Assembly: GCF_003144405.1 (NCBI RefSeq)
Contig: NZ_PENW01000015.1
Location: forward strand, 1-64,000
DNA from: Proteus cibi
Lineage (GTDB): Bacteria > Pseudomonadota > Gammaproteobacteria > Enterobacterales > Enterobacteriaceae
DNA length: 64,000 bases
Reading direction: 5' to 3'
This document shows positions 54,251 to 62,250 of this stretch, one piece after another. Position numbers and translations under genes: made by a program. How positions within the stretch are numbered: the first letter of the stretch is position 1; each line of letters starts with the position of its first letter. The notes beneath the pieces were generated by a model that saw only the letters and a list, made by a program, of their open reading frames with translations, did no database searches and was not told the DNA's origin.

Positions 54251-54700
54251 TTAATTAAAAGGCGTTCCGAAGCTACTTAATAAGGAAAGAGGATAGCGTT
54301 CACCTTGTTGATAACAGAGTAGGCTTTCTCTTACTAACGGTGAACGTAATTGCTGACTATGAATAATTTCATCGGCGCTAACCCAGTGACAGCAATCAAT
54401 ATCGCTATCTTGAGGCTGAGTTTCAAATTGTTCTTGTGCTTCAATAAGAAAAAGAAAACGTAGAAAGGGTGTTTTATCCGGGGCAATCCATTGATGTAAT
54501 TTAAGAAAATGTTGAACAGGAAGTGTTAATCCCGTTTCTTCCCATAATTCACGCTGAACAGCCTGAATAAGTGTTTCATTGGCTTCAAGATGTCCAGCCG
54601 GTTGATTCCAGGTTGCTTTTCCATTGACCGTTTCTTCAACAACAAGAAACTTATCGTTTGCATGAACGATACACGCAACAGTCACATTAGGTTTAAACAA
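54251..54700 (-). CDS. nudJ: Nudix phosphatase NudJ
   Basis: A 149-residue Nudix hydrolase (HMP-PP and thiamine-PP phosphatase in E. coli). The Nudix box is [24 protein letters not shown] chose a TTG start at 54700 because [13 protein letters not shown] aligns with the E. coli N-terminus and GGAAGGAG lies seven bases upstream. An ATG at 54721 would bury that ribosome-binding site. It overlaps the rluE end by eight bases. Confidence 0.92.
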   Translation of the reverse strand: MFKPNVTVACIVHANDKFLVVEETVNGKATWNQPAGHLEANETLIQAVQRELWEETGLTLPVQHFLKLHQWIAPDKTPFLRFLFLIEAQEQFETQPQDSDIDCCHWVSADEIIHSQQLRSPLVRESLLCYQQGERYPLSLLSSFGTPFN

Positions 54701-55322
54701 AATCAATCTCCTTCCATTCACCGGGTAACAAATTATCCAATGTAATATTGCCCATACTAAAGCGGATTAAACGTAATGTTGGATAACCGATATGAGCCGT
54801 CATTCGTCTCACTTGACGGTTTTTACCTTCAAATAAGGTTATTTTTAACCAAGTTGTCGGGATAGTTTGACGTTCTCTAATTGGAGGGTTTCTCTCCCAT
54901 ATCCATTCAGGTTGTTCAACTATTTCGACTTGTGCAGGTAATGTTTTGCCATCTTTAAGCTCTAATCCATTGCTAAATTGTTGTAATGCGATAGCACTTG
55001 GAATGCCCTCAACCTGAGCATAGTAGATTTTTCCTGTTTTTTTACCTGGTTGTGTTAATTGTGCTTGTAGCTTCCCATCATTTGTTAAGACTAAAAGTCC
55101 TTCACTGTCTCTATCTAAACGTCCTGCTGCATAAATATCACGAATAGGAATAAAATCTTTTAGTGTTTTTCTGCCATTTTCGTCTGTAAATTGTACAAGG
55201 ACATCGAATGGCTTGTTAAAGATAACAACTTTACGCTCACCTCTTGGGCGTACTGGTTTTCTTTGTGCTGATGGAGTGTGATGTTTTCTCGATTTAGCGC
55301 TATTTTTAAGTTGATTTGCCAT
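54693..55322 (-). CDS. rluE: 23S rRNA pseudouridine(2457) synthase
   Basis: A 209-residue RsuA/RluB-family enzyme without an S4 domain. A basic N-terminal tail (1-25) is followed by the catalytic motif [19 protein letters not shown] (about 66-84) and the [22 protein letters not shown] segment. It is paired with nudJ as in E. coli, divergent from icd. Confidence 0.95.
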   Translation of the reverse strand: MANQLKNSAKSRKHHTPSAQRKPVRPRGERKVVIFNKPFDVLVQFTDENGRKTLKDFIPIRDIYAAGRLDRDSEGLLVLTNDGKLQAQLTQPGKKTGKIYYAQVEGIPSAIALQQFSNGLELKDGKTLPAQVEIVEQPEWIWERNPPIRERQTIPTTWLKITLFEGKNRQVRRMTAHIGYPTLRLIRFSMGNITLDNLLPGEWKEIDFV

Positions 55323-55460
55323 AGTTAATTTTTGTAAAAAATGGGAGATTGATTATACCTTAAAAGAGAAGCGATTGGCGTTAGCTGAATAATCAAGTAG
55401 TATTGACAGGTCTCTTACAAAAAATTAACAAAGCGTGCGCTTACATGAAAGGAGAGGTAG

Positions 55461-56714
55461 ATGGAAAGCAAAGTAGTTGTTCCGGCTAATGGCGCTAAAA
55501 TTACACTAGATGCTAAAGGTAAGCTTGTTGTTCCAAATAATCCGGTTATCCCTTATATCGAAGGGGACGGTATCGGTATTGATGTTACGCCAGCAATGTT
55601 AAAAGTTGTTGATGCAGCTGTTGAGAAAGCTTACGGCAAAGAACGTAAGATTGAGTGGATGGAAGTCTACACCGGTGAAAAATCAACACAGGTTTATGGT
55701 AAAGATGTTTGGCTACCTGAAGAAACCTTAGATCTTATCCGTGAATACCGTGTTTCTATTAAAGGTCCTCTTACTACCCCAGTTGGCGGTGGTATCCGTT
55801 CATTAAACGTTGCATTACGTCAACAACTAGACCTCTATATTTGCCTACGTCCAGTACGTTATTACAAAGGCACTCCAAGCCCAGTTAAACAACCTGAACT
55901 CACAGATATGGTTATCTTCCGTGAAAACTCAGAAGATATCTATGCAGGTATTGAGTGGAAAGCGGGCTCAGCAGAAGCAGATAAAGTAATTAAGTTCTTA
56001 CAAACTGAAATGGGTGTGACCAAAATCCGCTTCCCACAAGATTGCGGTATTGGTATCAAACCTTGTTCAGAAGAAGGAACTAAACGTTTAGTTCGCGCTG
56101 CAATTGAATACGCTATTGATAACGACCGTGATTCAGTCACTCTGGTACACAAAGGTAATATTATGAAATTTACCGAAGGTGCCTTTAAAGACTGGGGTTA
56201 TGAGTTAGCTCGCGAAGAGTTCGGTGGTGAATTATTAGATGGCGGTCCTTGGGTTAAAATTAAGAATCCAAAATCAGGTAAAGAGATCATCGTTAAAGAC
56301 GTTATCGCTGATGCTTTCTTACAACAAATCCTGTTACGTCCAGCAGAGTATGATGTCATCGCATGTATGAACCTAAATGGTGACTATATTTCTGATGCAT
56401 TAGCAGCTCAAGTGGGTGGTATTGGTATCGCACCAGGCGCAAATATTGGTGATGAGTGTGCTTTATTTGAAGCAACACACGGTACAGCACCGAAATATGC
56501 AGGCCAAGATAAAGTTAACCCAGGCTCTATTATTCTTTCCGCAGAAATGATGCTACGCCACATGGGTTGGACAGAAGCTGCTGACTTAATCATTAAAGGT
56601 ATGGAAGGCGCGATTGCCGCTAAGACTGTCACTTATGATTTCGAACGTCAGTTAGAAGGTGCTAAACTGCTGAAATGTAGCGAGTTTGGTGACGCGATTA
56701 TCAAACATATGTAA
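55461..56714 (+). CDS. icd: NADP-dependent isocitrate dehydrogenase
   Basis: A 417-residue TCA-cycle enzyme. The regulatory and substrate-binding serine is in [13 protein letters not shown] (near 113), with the downstream [14 protein letters not shown] and the NADP-binding [17 protein letters not shown]. Codons are optimised. The 3' end of icd is a classic attachment site for lambdoid phages, and an integrase gene follows within about 100 bp. The reading frame here is complete and ends normally (GDAIIKHM), so any att crossover preserved it. Confidence 0.97.
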   Translation: MESKVVVPANGAKITLDAKGKLVVPNNPVIPYIEGDGIGIDVTPAMLKVVDAAVEKAYGKERKIEWMEVYTGEKSTQVYGKDVWLPEETLDLIREYRVSIKGPLTTPVGGGIRSLNVALRQQLDLYICLRPVRYYKGTPSPVKQPELTDMVIFRENSEDIYAGIEWKAGSAEADKVIKFLQTEMGVTKIRFPQDCGIGIKPCSEEGTKRLVRAAIEYAIDNDRDSVTLVHKGNIMKFTEGAFKDWGYELAREEFGGELLDGGPWVKIKNPKSGKEIIVKDVIADAFLQQILLRPAEYDVIACMNLNGDYISDALAAQVGGIGIAPGANIGDECALFEATHGTAPKYAGQDKVNPGSIILSAEMMLRHMGWTEAADLIIKGMEGAIAAKTVTYDFERQLEGAKLLKCSEFGDAIIKHM

Positions 56715-56735
56715 TTGTTGATTTGATAAATAGTT

Positions 56736-56767
56736 AACGGGAGCTTATTAGTTCCCGTTTATTTTTT
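56736..56767 (+). terminator. icd terminator
   Basis: An AACGGG/CCCGTT stem followed by TATTTTTTG, 21 bp after icd. Confidence 0.8.
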
Positions 56768-56781
56768 GTACTATAAAATTC

Positions 56782-56815
56782 TTCCCCAAAATATCCCCAA
56801 AACTCTTCCCCAAAA
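56782..56815. repeat. Three CCCCAAAA direct repeats, probable integrase arm-type sites
   Basis: TTCCCCAAAA at 56782 and 56806 and ATCCCCAAAA at 56793, spaced 11 and 13 bases, lie between the icd terminator and the integrase stop. Lambda-type integrases bind such arm sites beside the att core. The position fits attL of an element integrated at icd. Confidence 0.55.
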
Positions 56816-56823
56816 CTGTTCAA

Positions 56824-57690
56824 TTAAACAGCAATAATTTGCCATTCTTTGCCTCTATCGTCGTGGTATTTATCAGTCATATTTTGTGTTTTATGCCCCA
56901 ATAATTTTTGTGTATTAATTCCTTGCTCACGATAAAGCCGCTCGGATAAAGAACGTTGTTCATGGAAAGTAGGTGCCGTACCTTTTTCCCAAGTTAACCC
57001 ACATTTATCTCGCGCTTTTTTAAACGTTGTGGTTAATGTATTTGGTGTGACTTGTTCGCCACGTTTCGCTTGCGCGGTGGTATGTCGATAATGCACGAGA
57101 TATTTACTCACAACCGCGTCACGACATTGAGCAACAACATCCCTTAAGGAGAGGTTGATAGCCTCACATTTTAGCGAGAGAGGGATGGCTAACTTACTCC
57201 CCGTTTTCTCTTGCTGTATATGTAACATATCATCCCAAATATCAGAGAATTTCATTTTACAGATATCACCGATCCGCTGACCTGTGGTTAAGGCCAGCAA
57301 CATGCCGCATCGCAAGTAAGGAGGATGGTTCTTAGCTTGCTGGTAAATAGTGCGCCATTCGTCCAATGTCATGCGTTCTCTTTTCACTCTGTTCCGTGGT
57401 TGTTTAGTTGCTTTCGCAGGGTTGTAACCAGGAGGAACATAGCCAGCATGTTGAGCTTCTTTAAATACATCAATAAGCACCATGCGAACGACCTGAGCCA
57501 TTCTTGAATGTCCTAATACTTTGACGGAATCTATTATTTCAGCAATATCTAAAGCGGTTATCTCTTTTAATATTTTCGTACCACAATACTGACGGAATAA
57601 ATTAATAGGTTTCATTTTTTGTCGATAAGAATTAATTTTTAATTCACCGATATCTAATCTTTCTTTTTGAATATCTAAATATTTATCCAT
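56824..57690 (-). CDS. int: Lambda-type tyrosine integrase, N-terminally truncated
   Basis: A 288-residue protein aligning with lambda Int from about residue 70 onward. The core-binding domain is residues 1-100. The catalytic set is complete: Arg in TTGQRIGDICKM, Lys in EKTGSKLAIP, His-x-x-Arg in FHEQRSLSERL, His in LLGHKTQ and nucleophile Tyr in DKYHDDRGKEW. The N-terminal arm-binding domain (about 65 residues) is missing, and no frame upstream restores it because a Q remnant starts there. It may cut DNA but should be defective in directed integration. It is oriented towards icd. Confidence 0.85.
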   Translation of the reverse strand: MDKYLDIQKERLDIGELKINSYRQKMKPINLFRQYCGTKILKEITALDIAEIIDSVKVLGHSRMAQVVRMVLIDVFKEAQHAGYVPPGYNPAKATKQPRNRVKRERMTLDEWRTIYQQAKNHPPYLRCGMLLALTTGQRIGDICKMKFSDIWDDMLHIQQEKTGSKLAIPLSLKCEAINLSLRDVVAQCRDAVVSKYLVHYRHTTAQAKRGEQVTPNTLTTTFKKARDKCGLTWEKGTAPTFHEQRSLSERLYREQGINTQKLLGHKTQNMTDKYHDDRGKEWQIIAV

Positions 57691-57898
57691 CCATAGTTAC
57701 TTATTTCAGTTGGTTATTATGTACTATGTGAAGAATTATCCTTTGCGTTCAATGGCTTCAAAGCTCGGTATTTCTCATAATGAAGTGGCTAAGTGATTGC
57801 AGACAGCGGAAGGATTTATTGAAGGGTGCTTATCGGTTGATAACGTAAAATTAGATATGGATAAAATAATTATAAAACACAATATTTATAGTCTTTAG
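57689..57898 (+). pseudogene. Remnant of phage antiterminator Q
   Basis: The plus-strand frame reads YYVKNYPLRSMASKLGIS, then HNEVAK, a TGA at 57794-57796, LQTAEGFIEGCLS and VKLDMDK. The segment K-x-x-L-Q-x-A-E-G-F-I-x-G-C-L is characteristic of the C-terminus of lambdoid Q-type antiterminators. The N-terminal part is gone, and the remnant abuts the truncated integrase. The deletion therefore joined the int and late-control ends of the prophage. Confidence 0.7.
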
Positions 57899-58241
57899 TA
57901 ATTACAAAACGCAATATATTGTGTTAATGATGGTTTTGATATTACGCCTCTTACCTATTGAAAACCTCGTGAGTATAACGGGGGTGTGTTTTTTATAGGT
58001 CTACTTAAGCTGACTTATCGCTAAAAAATAAAGTTTGCTATCTGAATTTTTCTATGGCTTAATAGCGTCACTGGTTTGGAAGTACAGACCTATTTATGTT
58101 AGTAAGTTTAAAGTTGTTCCCGTTTAGCGTTATCCTCGATACCTCTTCATTGTGAATTCCTTCTAATTAATTCCCATAAGTAAAAATACAAAACAAACCG
58201 CATATGCCTTATGGCAAATTAAATAAATTAAAGGAAATTCT

Positions 58242-58454
58242 ATGTCTAATACAATGACTGGCACAGTAAAATGGTTCGATGAAGGTAAAGGTTTTGGTTT
58301 TATTACTCCAGCTGATGGCAGCAAAGATGTCTTCGTACATTTCTCTGCAATCCAAAGTGATAACTTCAAAACATTAGCGGAAGGCCAACAAGTTTCATTC
58401 ACCATGGAAAATGGTATGAAAGGCCCAGCTGCAGGCAATGTGGTGGCTCTCTAA
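58242..58454 (+). CDS. Cold-shock protein (CspA family)
   Basis: A 70-residue OB-fold RNA chaperone. RNP1 KGFGFITP and RNP2 DVFVHFSAI are intact, within the usual [16 protein letters not shown] start. It has AAAGGAA before the ATG and a gap of over 300 bp upstream (from 57899) that could carry the long cold-shock leader. The gap itself has no other gene. CspA-family genes often sit between Q and the lysis genes in enterobacterial prophages, as here. The next small gene overlaps its end. Confidence 0.93.
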   Translation: MSNTMTGTVKWFDEGKGFGFITPADGSKDVFVHFSAIQSDNFKTLAEGQQVSFTMENGMKGPAAGNVVAL

Positions 58455-58602
58455 AGGCGCTATTACTATTCGCCTCTATTTTAAATGCCCTTGTTGTAGC
58501 AGTTCACAATATAGAACATCACAATTTGATGTCACAGTGAATAATCCACATGGCGCAAAATGTATCTTTTGCAAAAGTGTGATGACAGCTCAAATGAGTT
58601 AA
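58438..58602 (+). CDS. YmcF/YnfQ-like small zinc-ribbon protein
   Basis: A 54-residue protein overlapping the cold-shock gene by 17 bases in another frame. It carries CPCC (residues 17-20), [13 protein letters not shown], and AKCIFC-K near residues 41-47: two CxxC pairs that should bind zinc. The pattern [24 protein letters not shown] matches the cold-induced E. coli small proteins YmcF and YnfQ, which lie downstream of cspG and cspB. The start at 58438 is the first in-frame ATG. Translation may be coupled to csp. A terminator follows 22 bases on. Confidence 0.8.
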   Translation: MWWLSKGAITIRLYFKCPCCSSSQYRTSQFDVTVNNPHGAKCIFCKSVMTAQMS

Positions 58603-58624
58603 GCATTAAATAGTTGAATATACA

Positions 58625-58649
58625 AAACCTCGCTTCGGCGGGGTTTTTT
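58625..58649 (+). terminator. Terminator of the csp-ymcF unit
   Basis: A CCTCGC-TTCG-GCGGGG hairpin followed by six T residues. Confidence 0.9.
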
Positions 58650-58699
58650 GCTATCTATAATCCCATGCGGGTTAAAGATAAAAAATTTAGGTTTTAGGC

Positions 58700-58725
58700 C
58701 TTGAAAAAATTTTGCTCGTTCATAT
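58700..58725 (+). promoter_or_regulatory. Candidate sigma-32 promoter of the small heat-shock gene
   Basis: A perfect heat-shock -35 CTTGAAA at 58700-58706, then about 11-12 bases to GTTCATAT (58718-58725), a weaker -10. The transcript would begin near 58732 and have a leader of about 50 nt. Its TGGGC/GCCCA stem (58733-58754) lies ahead of the AAGGAGGAG ribosome-binding site. Confidence 0.5.
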
Positions 58726-58785
58726 TTATATTTTGGGCAAATAAGATACCGCCCATAATTCACTAAATACTGAAGGAGGAGTTAT

Positions 58786-59244
58786 ATGCCTAACATTAAA
58801 CCTTTTTCATTATTCCCAACATTATCTGACAACTTACTTTCAAATCGTTTTGATCAGATAGATCGCCTGTTTAGTCAGTTAACAGGCAGTAAGCCCATTG
58901 CATCACCTGTACAGACTTATAACCTGAAACAGATTGATGATAACCATTATGAACTGACAGTAAGTGTGCCTGGATATCAAGAAAATGACCTATCGGTTTC
59001 ATTAAAAGGAAGTCGTTTATTGATTGAAGGGAAAAAAGAAGAAAAATCAGAAGAAGACAATGATAAATGGATCCACCGAGGCATATCTCAAGGGCAATTT
59101 ACGTTGCAATTTGACCTCGGTAAAAATGTTAAAATAGAAAAAGCCGATTTATCAAGTGGGCTTCTGACTATTGCTATTGAGTATGAGTTACCGGAAGAAG
59201 AGAAACGGCAAACAATAGCGATAGAAAATAAAGATAAAAAATAA
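58786..59244 (+). CDS. IbpA/B-like small heat-shock protein (Hsp20)
   Basis: A 152-residue alpha-crystallin-domain chaperone. The N-terminal arm (1-40) has the FDQIDRLFSQL element typical of IbpA. The crystallin domain (about 42-135) has HYELTVSVPGYQENDLSVSLKGSRLLIEG, and the beta-9 GLL motif is SSGLLTIAIEYE. The C-terminal anchor reads QTIAIENK (I-x-I type). It keeps aggregated proteins refoldable for ClpB/DnaK. It has a strong AAGGAGGAG ribosome-binding site. It lies in the prophage island as its own unit and looks like cargo rather than a phage gene. Confidence 0.9.
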   Translation: MPNIKPFSLFPTLSDNLLSNRFDQIDRLFSQLTGSKPIASPVQTYNLKQIDDNHYELTVSVPGYQENDLSVSLKGSRLLIEGKKEEKSEEDNDKWIHRGISQGQFTLQFDLGKNVKIEKADLSSGLLTIAIEYELPEEEKRQTIAIENKDKK

Positions 59245-59270
59245 TTGAGTTAGATAACGTGAATAAGATT

Positions 59271-59306
59271 AAGGCTACACATAATGTGTAGCCTTAATTG
59301 TTTTTG
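59271..59306 (+). terminator. Terminator after the small heat-shock gene
   Basis: Perfect ten-base stem AAGGCTACAC/GTGTAGCCTT with loop ATAAT, then AATTGTTTTTG. Confidence 0.75.
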
Positions 59307-59515
59307 TAAGAGCATTCATTCAAATTTGGGTTTGCAAAGATTGTGAGTCGAACACAATTAGATCTGAGCGAAGACGGACACGTCAAGTATTAACACAAGC
59401 AGTAATACTCTTCGACTCTTGTCATACCGCTTGTCATAATAGTTTCACGAAACCCAACAATTTAGGGTTCGAAATATTTTAATGTTATTAGATTTCATTA
59501 TTTAAAGGACAAGTT

Positions 59516-60052
59516 ATGCTAATCATCTTCAGTGGTTTGCCGGGAAGCGGAAAAAGTACTATCGCTCAGGCTTTGGCAAAGCGGTTAAACGCTTTTTACT
59601 TGCGAATCGACACGATTGAGCAAGCCATACACAAAGCCGATGAAGATGATCGCGAAATGGGGCCAGCTGGTTATTTTGTCGCTTACTCACTCGCCAGAGA
59701 GAATCTACAATTAGGGGCGACAGTAATTGCTGACTCAGTGAATCCATTGGCGTTAACCCGTGATGCCTATCGAGAAATAGCTTTATCCACAAGAACTGGT
59801 TATTTAGAAATTGAGATCATATGTTCCGATATAATTGAGCATCGTAAACGAGTTGAAACCAGAGTGTCTGAAGTTGAGGGATTAACCTTGCCTGACTGGA
59901 AACATGTCACAAACTTGACTTATGAACCATGGAACAGAGAACACCTTATTTTAGACTCATACAGTTTATCCAGTGATGAATGTGTCTCACGGATCATCGA
60001 AGTTCTTTCCCAATATCCGACACTTGAGAAACTCTCCAACGGAAAAAGTTAG
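59516..60052 (+). CDS. P-loop kinase of the AAA_33 type
   Basis: A 178-residue protein. The Walker A is residues 7-15 (GLPGSGKST), a DxxxQ-type acceptor-site helix follows (RIDTIEQAI, 30-38), then ATVIADSVNP (hhhhD with Asp about 73) and a C-terminal lid (HRKRVETRV). This is the small-molecule kinase fold shared by gluconate kinases, chloramphenicol phosphotransferase and zeta-like toxins. The substrate is unknown. It lies 151 bp before the TIR gene on the same strand, within the prophage cargo. A TGAGCGAAGA repeat flanks it on both sides (59365 and 60104). Confidence 0.75.
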   Translation: MLIIFSGLPGSGKSTIAQALAKRLNAFYLRIDTIEQAIHKADEDDREMGPAGYFVAYSLARENLQLGATVIADSVNPLALTRDAYREIALSTRTGYLEIEIICSDIIEHRKRVETRVSEVEGLTLPDWKHVTNLTYEPWNREHLILDSYSLSSDECVSRIIEVLSQYPTLEKLSNGKS

Positions 60053-60203
60053 TAACTCTACTTCAGGCACAAAGCTGCTTTAGGAAAGATCCAGTGGCAG
60101 CAATGAGCGAAGAGCTGACGTCATGGTTTTTATTGATTACAAACAAGATTCTTTAGTAACCTAAATTATAATTATCAGTATTGATCACATTGGAAATGGA
60201 AGA

Positions 60204-61118
60204 ATGAAAAGCAATTTATTTATCTCTTATGCATGGACGTCTGAAAGCCATCGGGCATGGGTTCGTTTGTTAGCAAGCCATCTCCATCTGGCTGGTTATG
60301 CTATCAAAATTGATGAAGCTGTTGAATATGGCTCCAGCTTGAATGGATTTATGAGAGAGGTTACTGAGGCCACACATGTGCTTTTAATTGTTGATGATAA
60401 CTATGTACATAGAGCAAATAACATGCCAAATTCAGGGGTAGGAATTGAGACTAAATGGATAAGTGAGGCTTTTTTGCACAAGCCTAATGCTTGGTTATCA
60501 GTTATTTTTGTTCAAAATCCCGAACGAAAGTTGCCAGCTTGGTTAGTTGAGCATAATCCAAAAGGCTTTGACTTCAATTGCTGCCCAGATAAAGAGGATT
60601 TTCCTGGAGCAGCTCAGATTGAGGATGTTTGGCGTTGGATTGAAGGCTTACCGGCCGACAAAAGTCATGCTATCCATCAACCAATGCTTCGTGAACGTGC
60701 TGCTCGGCTTGAGTGCATAAGTAATATGCGTGACCCTGCATACTATACTAGTCCAGCTCTCAATGGTCGCGTGACCTTTTGTTACAATGATAATCCTTTC
60801 TACCGAGTAGGTTATGGTGAGTATCACTTTGATATAATGATCGACGAAGCAAATAGTGAGACAATTAGGATCTATAAAGATTATGGACTCGAGGCTGTTT
60901 GGTTTCTTCCTGAATCGTGTTCCGAACCATTAGATTACAAGCCGTTAATCAGGTCTATTCGAACTGTCCAACTCGAAGTTAGGCAAAAAGCAGTTCTCAT
61001 GAACTCCGCGGGCATTCTTTGTGTAATCACCATTGAGCAAATACAACCTGCAGTAAAGGATAAAGAATTTGTTCGTGAACACGTCACATTCTCGTATGAT
61101 ATTCTTCATGAACATTGA
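60204..61118 (+). CDS. TIR/SEFIR-domain protein with an unknown C-terminal domain
   Basis: A 304-residue protein. The N-terminal TIR/SEFIR domain (about 3-150) shows LFISYAWTSESHRAWV (box 1), AGYAIKIDEAVEYGSSL (loop and helix B), THVLLIVDDNYV (strand C) and KWISEAF, where W85-x-x-E88 matches the W-x-x-E position of the catalytic Glu in NAD-cleaving TIRs such as SARM1. Residues 160-304 are strand-rich with no family I recognise; they may sense a trigger or oligomerise. Codon use looks less AT-rich than neighbours. Its place among prophage cargo suggests an anti-phage effector. The TIR call is firm; NADase activity and role are inferred. Confidence 0.8.
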   Translation: MKSNLFISYAWTSESHRAWVRLLASHLHLAGYAIKIDEAVEYGSSLNGFMREVTEATHVLLIVDDNYVHRANNMPNSGVGIETKWISEAFLHKPNAWLSVIFVQNPERKLPAWLVEHNPKGFDFNCCPDKEDFPGAAQIEDVWRWIEGLPADKSHAIHQPMLRERAARLECISNMRDPAYYTSPALNGRVTFCYNDNPFYRVGYGEYHFDIMIDEANSETIRIYKDYGLEAVWFLPESCSEPLDYKPLIRSIRTVQLEVRQKAVLMNSAGILCVITIEQIQPAVKDKEFVREHVTFSYDILHEH

Positions 61119-61231
61119 GATTGAACGGGTTAAAGTCAAGAATAGTGTGATTTTCAGGGTGCCTATGACTGCTCTTGGCGCTGAACAGAATATCTAAACT
61201 ATAAGTATGAAAGAACCGCCCAAAACAAAAT

Positions 61232-61337
61232 AAAAAAATGCCGATACGCTAGGAGTCATATCGGCATATAAAATAAACGCAAGAAGCAATGTAAGTCATG
61301 TCGTACTAATTCGTATCAAACCTGTCAACTTGATATA
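61232..61337 (-). ncRNA. ryhB: RyhB-like iron-responsive small RNA
   Basis: Read on the minus strand, 61306-61281 gives ACGACAUGACUUACAUUGCUUC, against the E. coli RyhB pairing core ACGACAUUGCUCACAUUGCUUC. The match is exact except for three positions in the middle. A terminator stem AUGCCGAUA/UAUCGGCAU ends in seven U residues at 61232, with a loop of about 12 nt. A promoter and Fur box lie just upstream. Predicted length is about 105 nt (E. coli RyhB about 90). RyhB uses Hfq and RNase E to shut off iron-using proteins when iron is scarce. It sits between the TIR gene and the lysozyme remnant, opposite to both, with no protein frame on it. Confidence 0.85.
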
Positions 61338-61342
61338 TATGT

Positions 61343-61372
61343 AATGATAATTATTCTCATTAGTATATTCAA
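61343..61372 (-). promoter_or_regulatory. Fur box and promoter of the RyhB-like RNA
   Basis: On the minus strand a -35 TTGAAT (61367-61372) and a -10 TATCAT (61344-61349) are 17 bases apart. Over the spacer and -10 lies AATGATAATTATTCTCATTA (61343-61362, plus strand); its central 15 bases match the Fur consensus at about 13 positions. Iron-loaded Fur should block transcription. Start predicted near 61337. Confidence 0.8.
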
Positions 61373-61500
61373 CCTTAAATTAAATAAGGTTACTTTGTAG
61401 CCTTTTCATCTACGCCGACCACAGAATCAACACCCACTTATACCGTTCACACAAGAGCTGTGAGTCGGCACCTTATTAACTAAATAAATCGGTAAATGTT

Positions 61501-62108
61501 ATGTCAAAAGAGATAAGCGAATTACAGTTTAGTTTTCACTATGCTTCAGAAACAGACAGTGAGAAGAATGCCTCTATCATTTAACGGCGAATATCCATAC
61601 GGCTGATGGCGAAACTCAACAACTCACACAACTAATTTGCACGACATCTCCCGCAGGTAAAAAACAGTATCGAATCGGTACACAAAAGATTAATGATGCA
61701 GGCGCTCCATTGCTGGTGGCGATTGAATCTTATTGGCGAAAAAACACACAAGAGAGTTGTGTTTATTTGTTAGAGAAAGCGAAGCAATTTATTCAGGGAC
61801 ACTTACAACAAACGAATACATGGATATCCATGTACGGCCTTGTGATTGTTTCTAATGCGTTACTGGAAGTCGATACATTAATCAAAGTACCACTCGATGA
61901 TTACACCAAAGCTGCTTTATATTCCTTTGCTTTTAATGTGGGTACAACCGCATTTGCTCGCTCAACATTACTTAAGAAATTAAATGCGGGTGATAGAGCG
62001 GGTGCCTGTGAAGAAATAAAACGTTGGGTTTATGCAGGAGGAAAGGTCTGGCGAGGGCTTGTCAGTCGTCGAGAGGCGGAGTCAGCACTATGTCATGGAA
62101 ACCTTTAA
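61501..62108 (+). pseudogene. Chimeric remnant ending in a phage lysozyme C-terminus
   Basis: ATG at 61501 opens a short frame (MSKEISELQFSFHYASETDS) that stops at 61584. A frameshift near 61570 continues it as YHLTANIHTADGETQQL and on into the frame that runs to 62108. From about 61869 the translation is the C-terminal part of a GH24 phage lysozyme: KVPLDDYTKAALYSFAFNVG, FARSTLLKKLN, AGGKVWRGLVSRREAE. The lysozyme N-terminus with the catalytic Glu is missing; the part in front is an unrelated protein I do not recognise. A deletion fused the two genes, and no lytic activity is expected. Confidence 0.7.
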
Positions 62109-62248
62109 TCATCATTATCAGCTTTATCCTTGCATGACTCATTACAGTCACTGGTGGCATTTATCTCTTGATTGATACCTCATGTACTAAAGACCAAGTG
62201 AGTTTAGAAAAACGCAGTCAGATTGCACTCTCACATCATCGGTACTAA
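62090..62248 (+). pseudogene. Small phage membrane protein with an internal stop
   Basis: It starts ATGTCATGGAAA overlapping the lysozyme remnant, as is usual in lysis cassettes. One hydrophobic stretch (KPLIIIISFILA, then LITVTGGIYLLI) is broken by TGA at 62135-62137, perhaps from a Trp codon. It continues in frame to a stop at 62246. Likely a small lysis-cassette membrane protein between lysozyme and Rz, now inactive. Confidence 0.55.
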
Positions 62249-62250
62249 TC

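Noticed and set aside
59296-60203. Possible integron cassette sites around the kinase gene
   Set aside because: I could not find paired core sites of the GTTRRRY type or an attC-like fold; only a short direct repeat is present.
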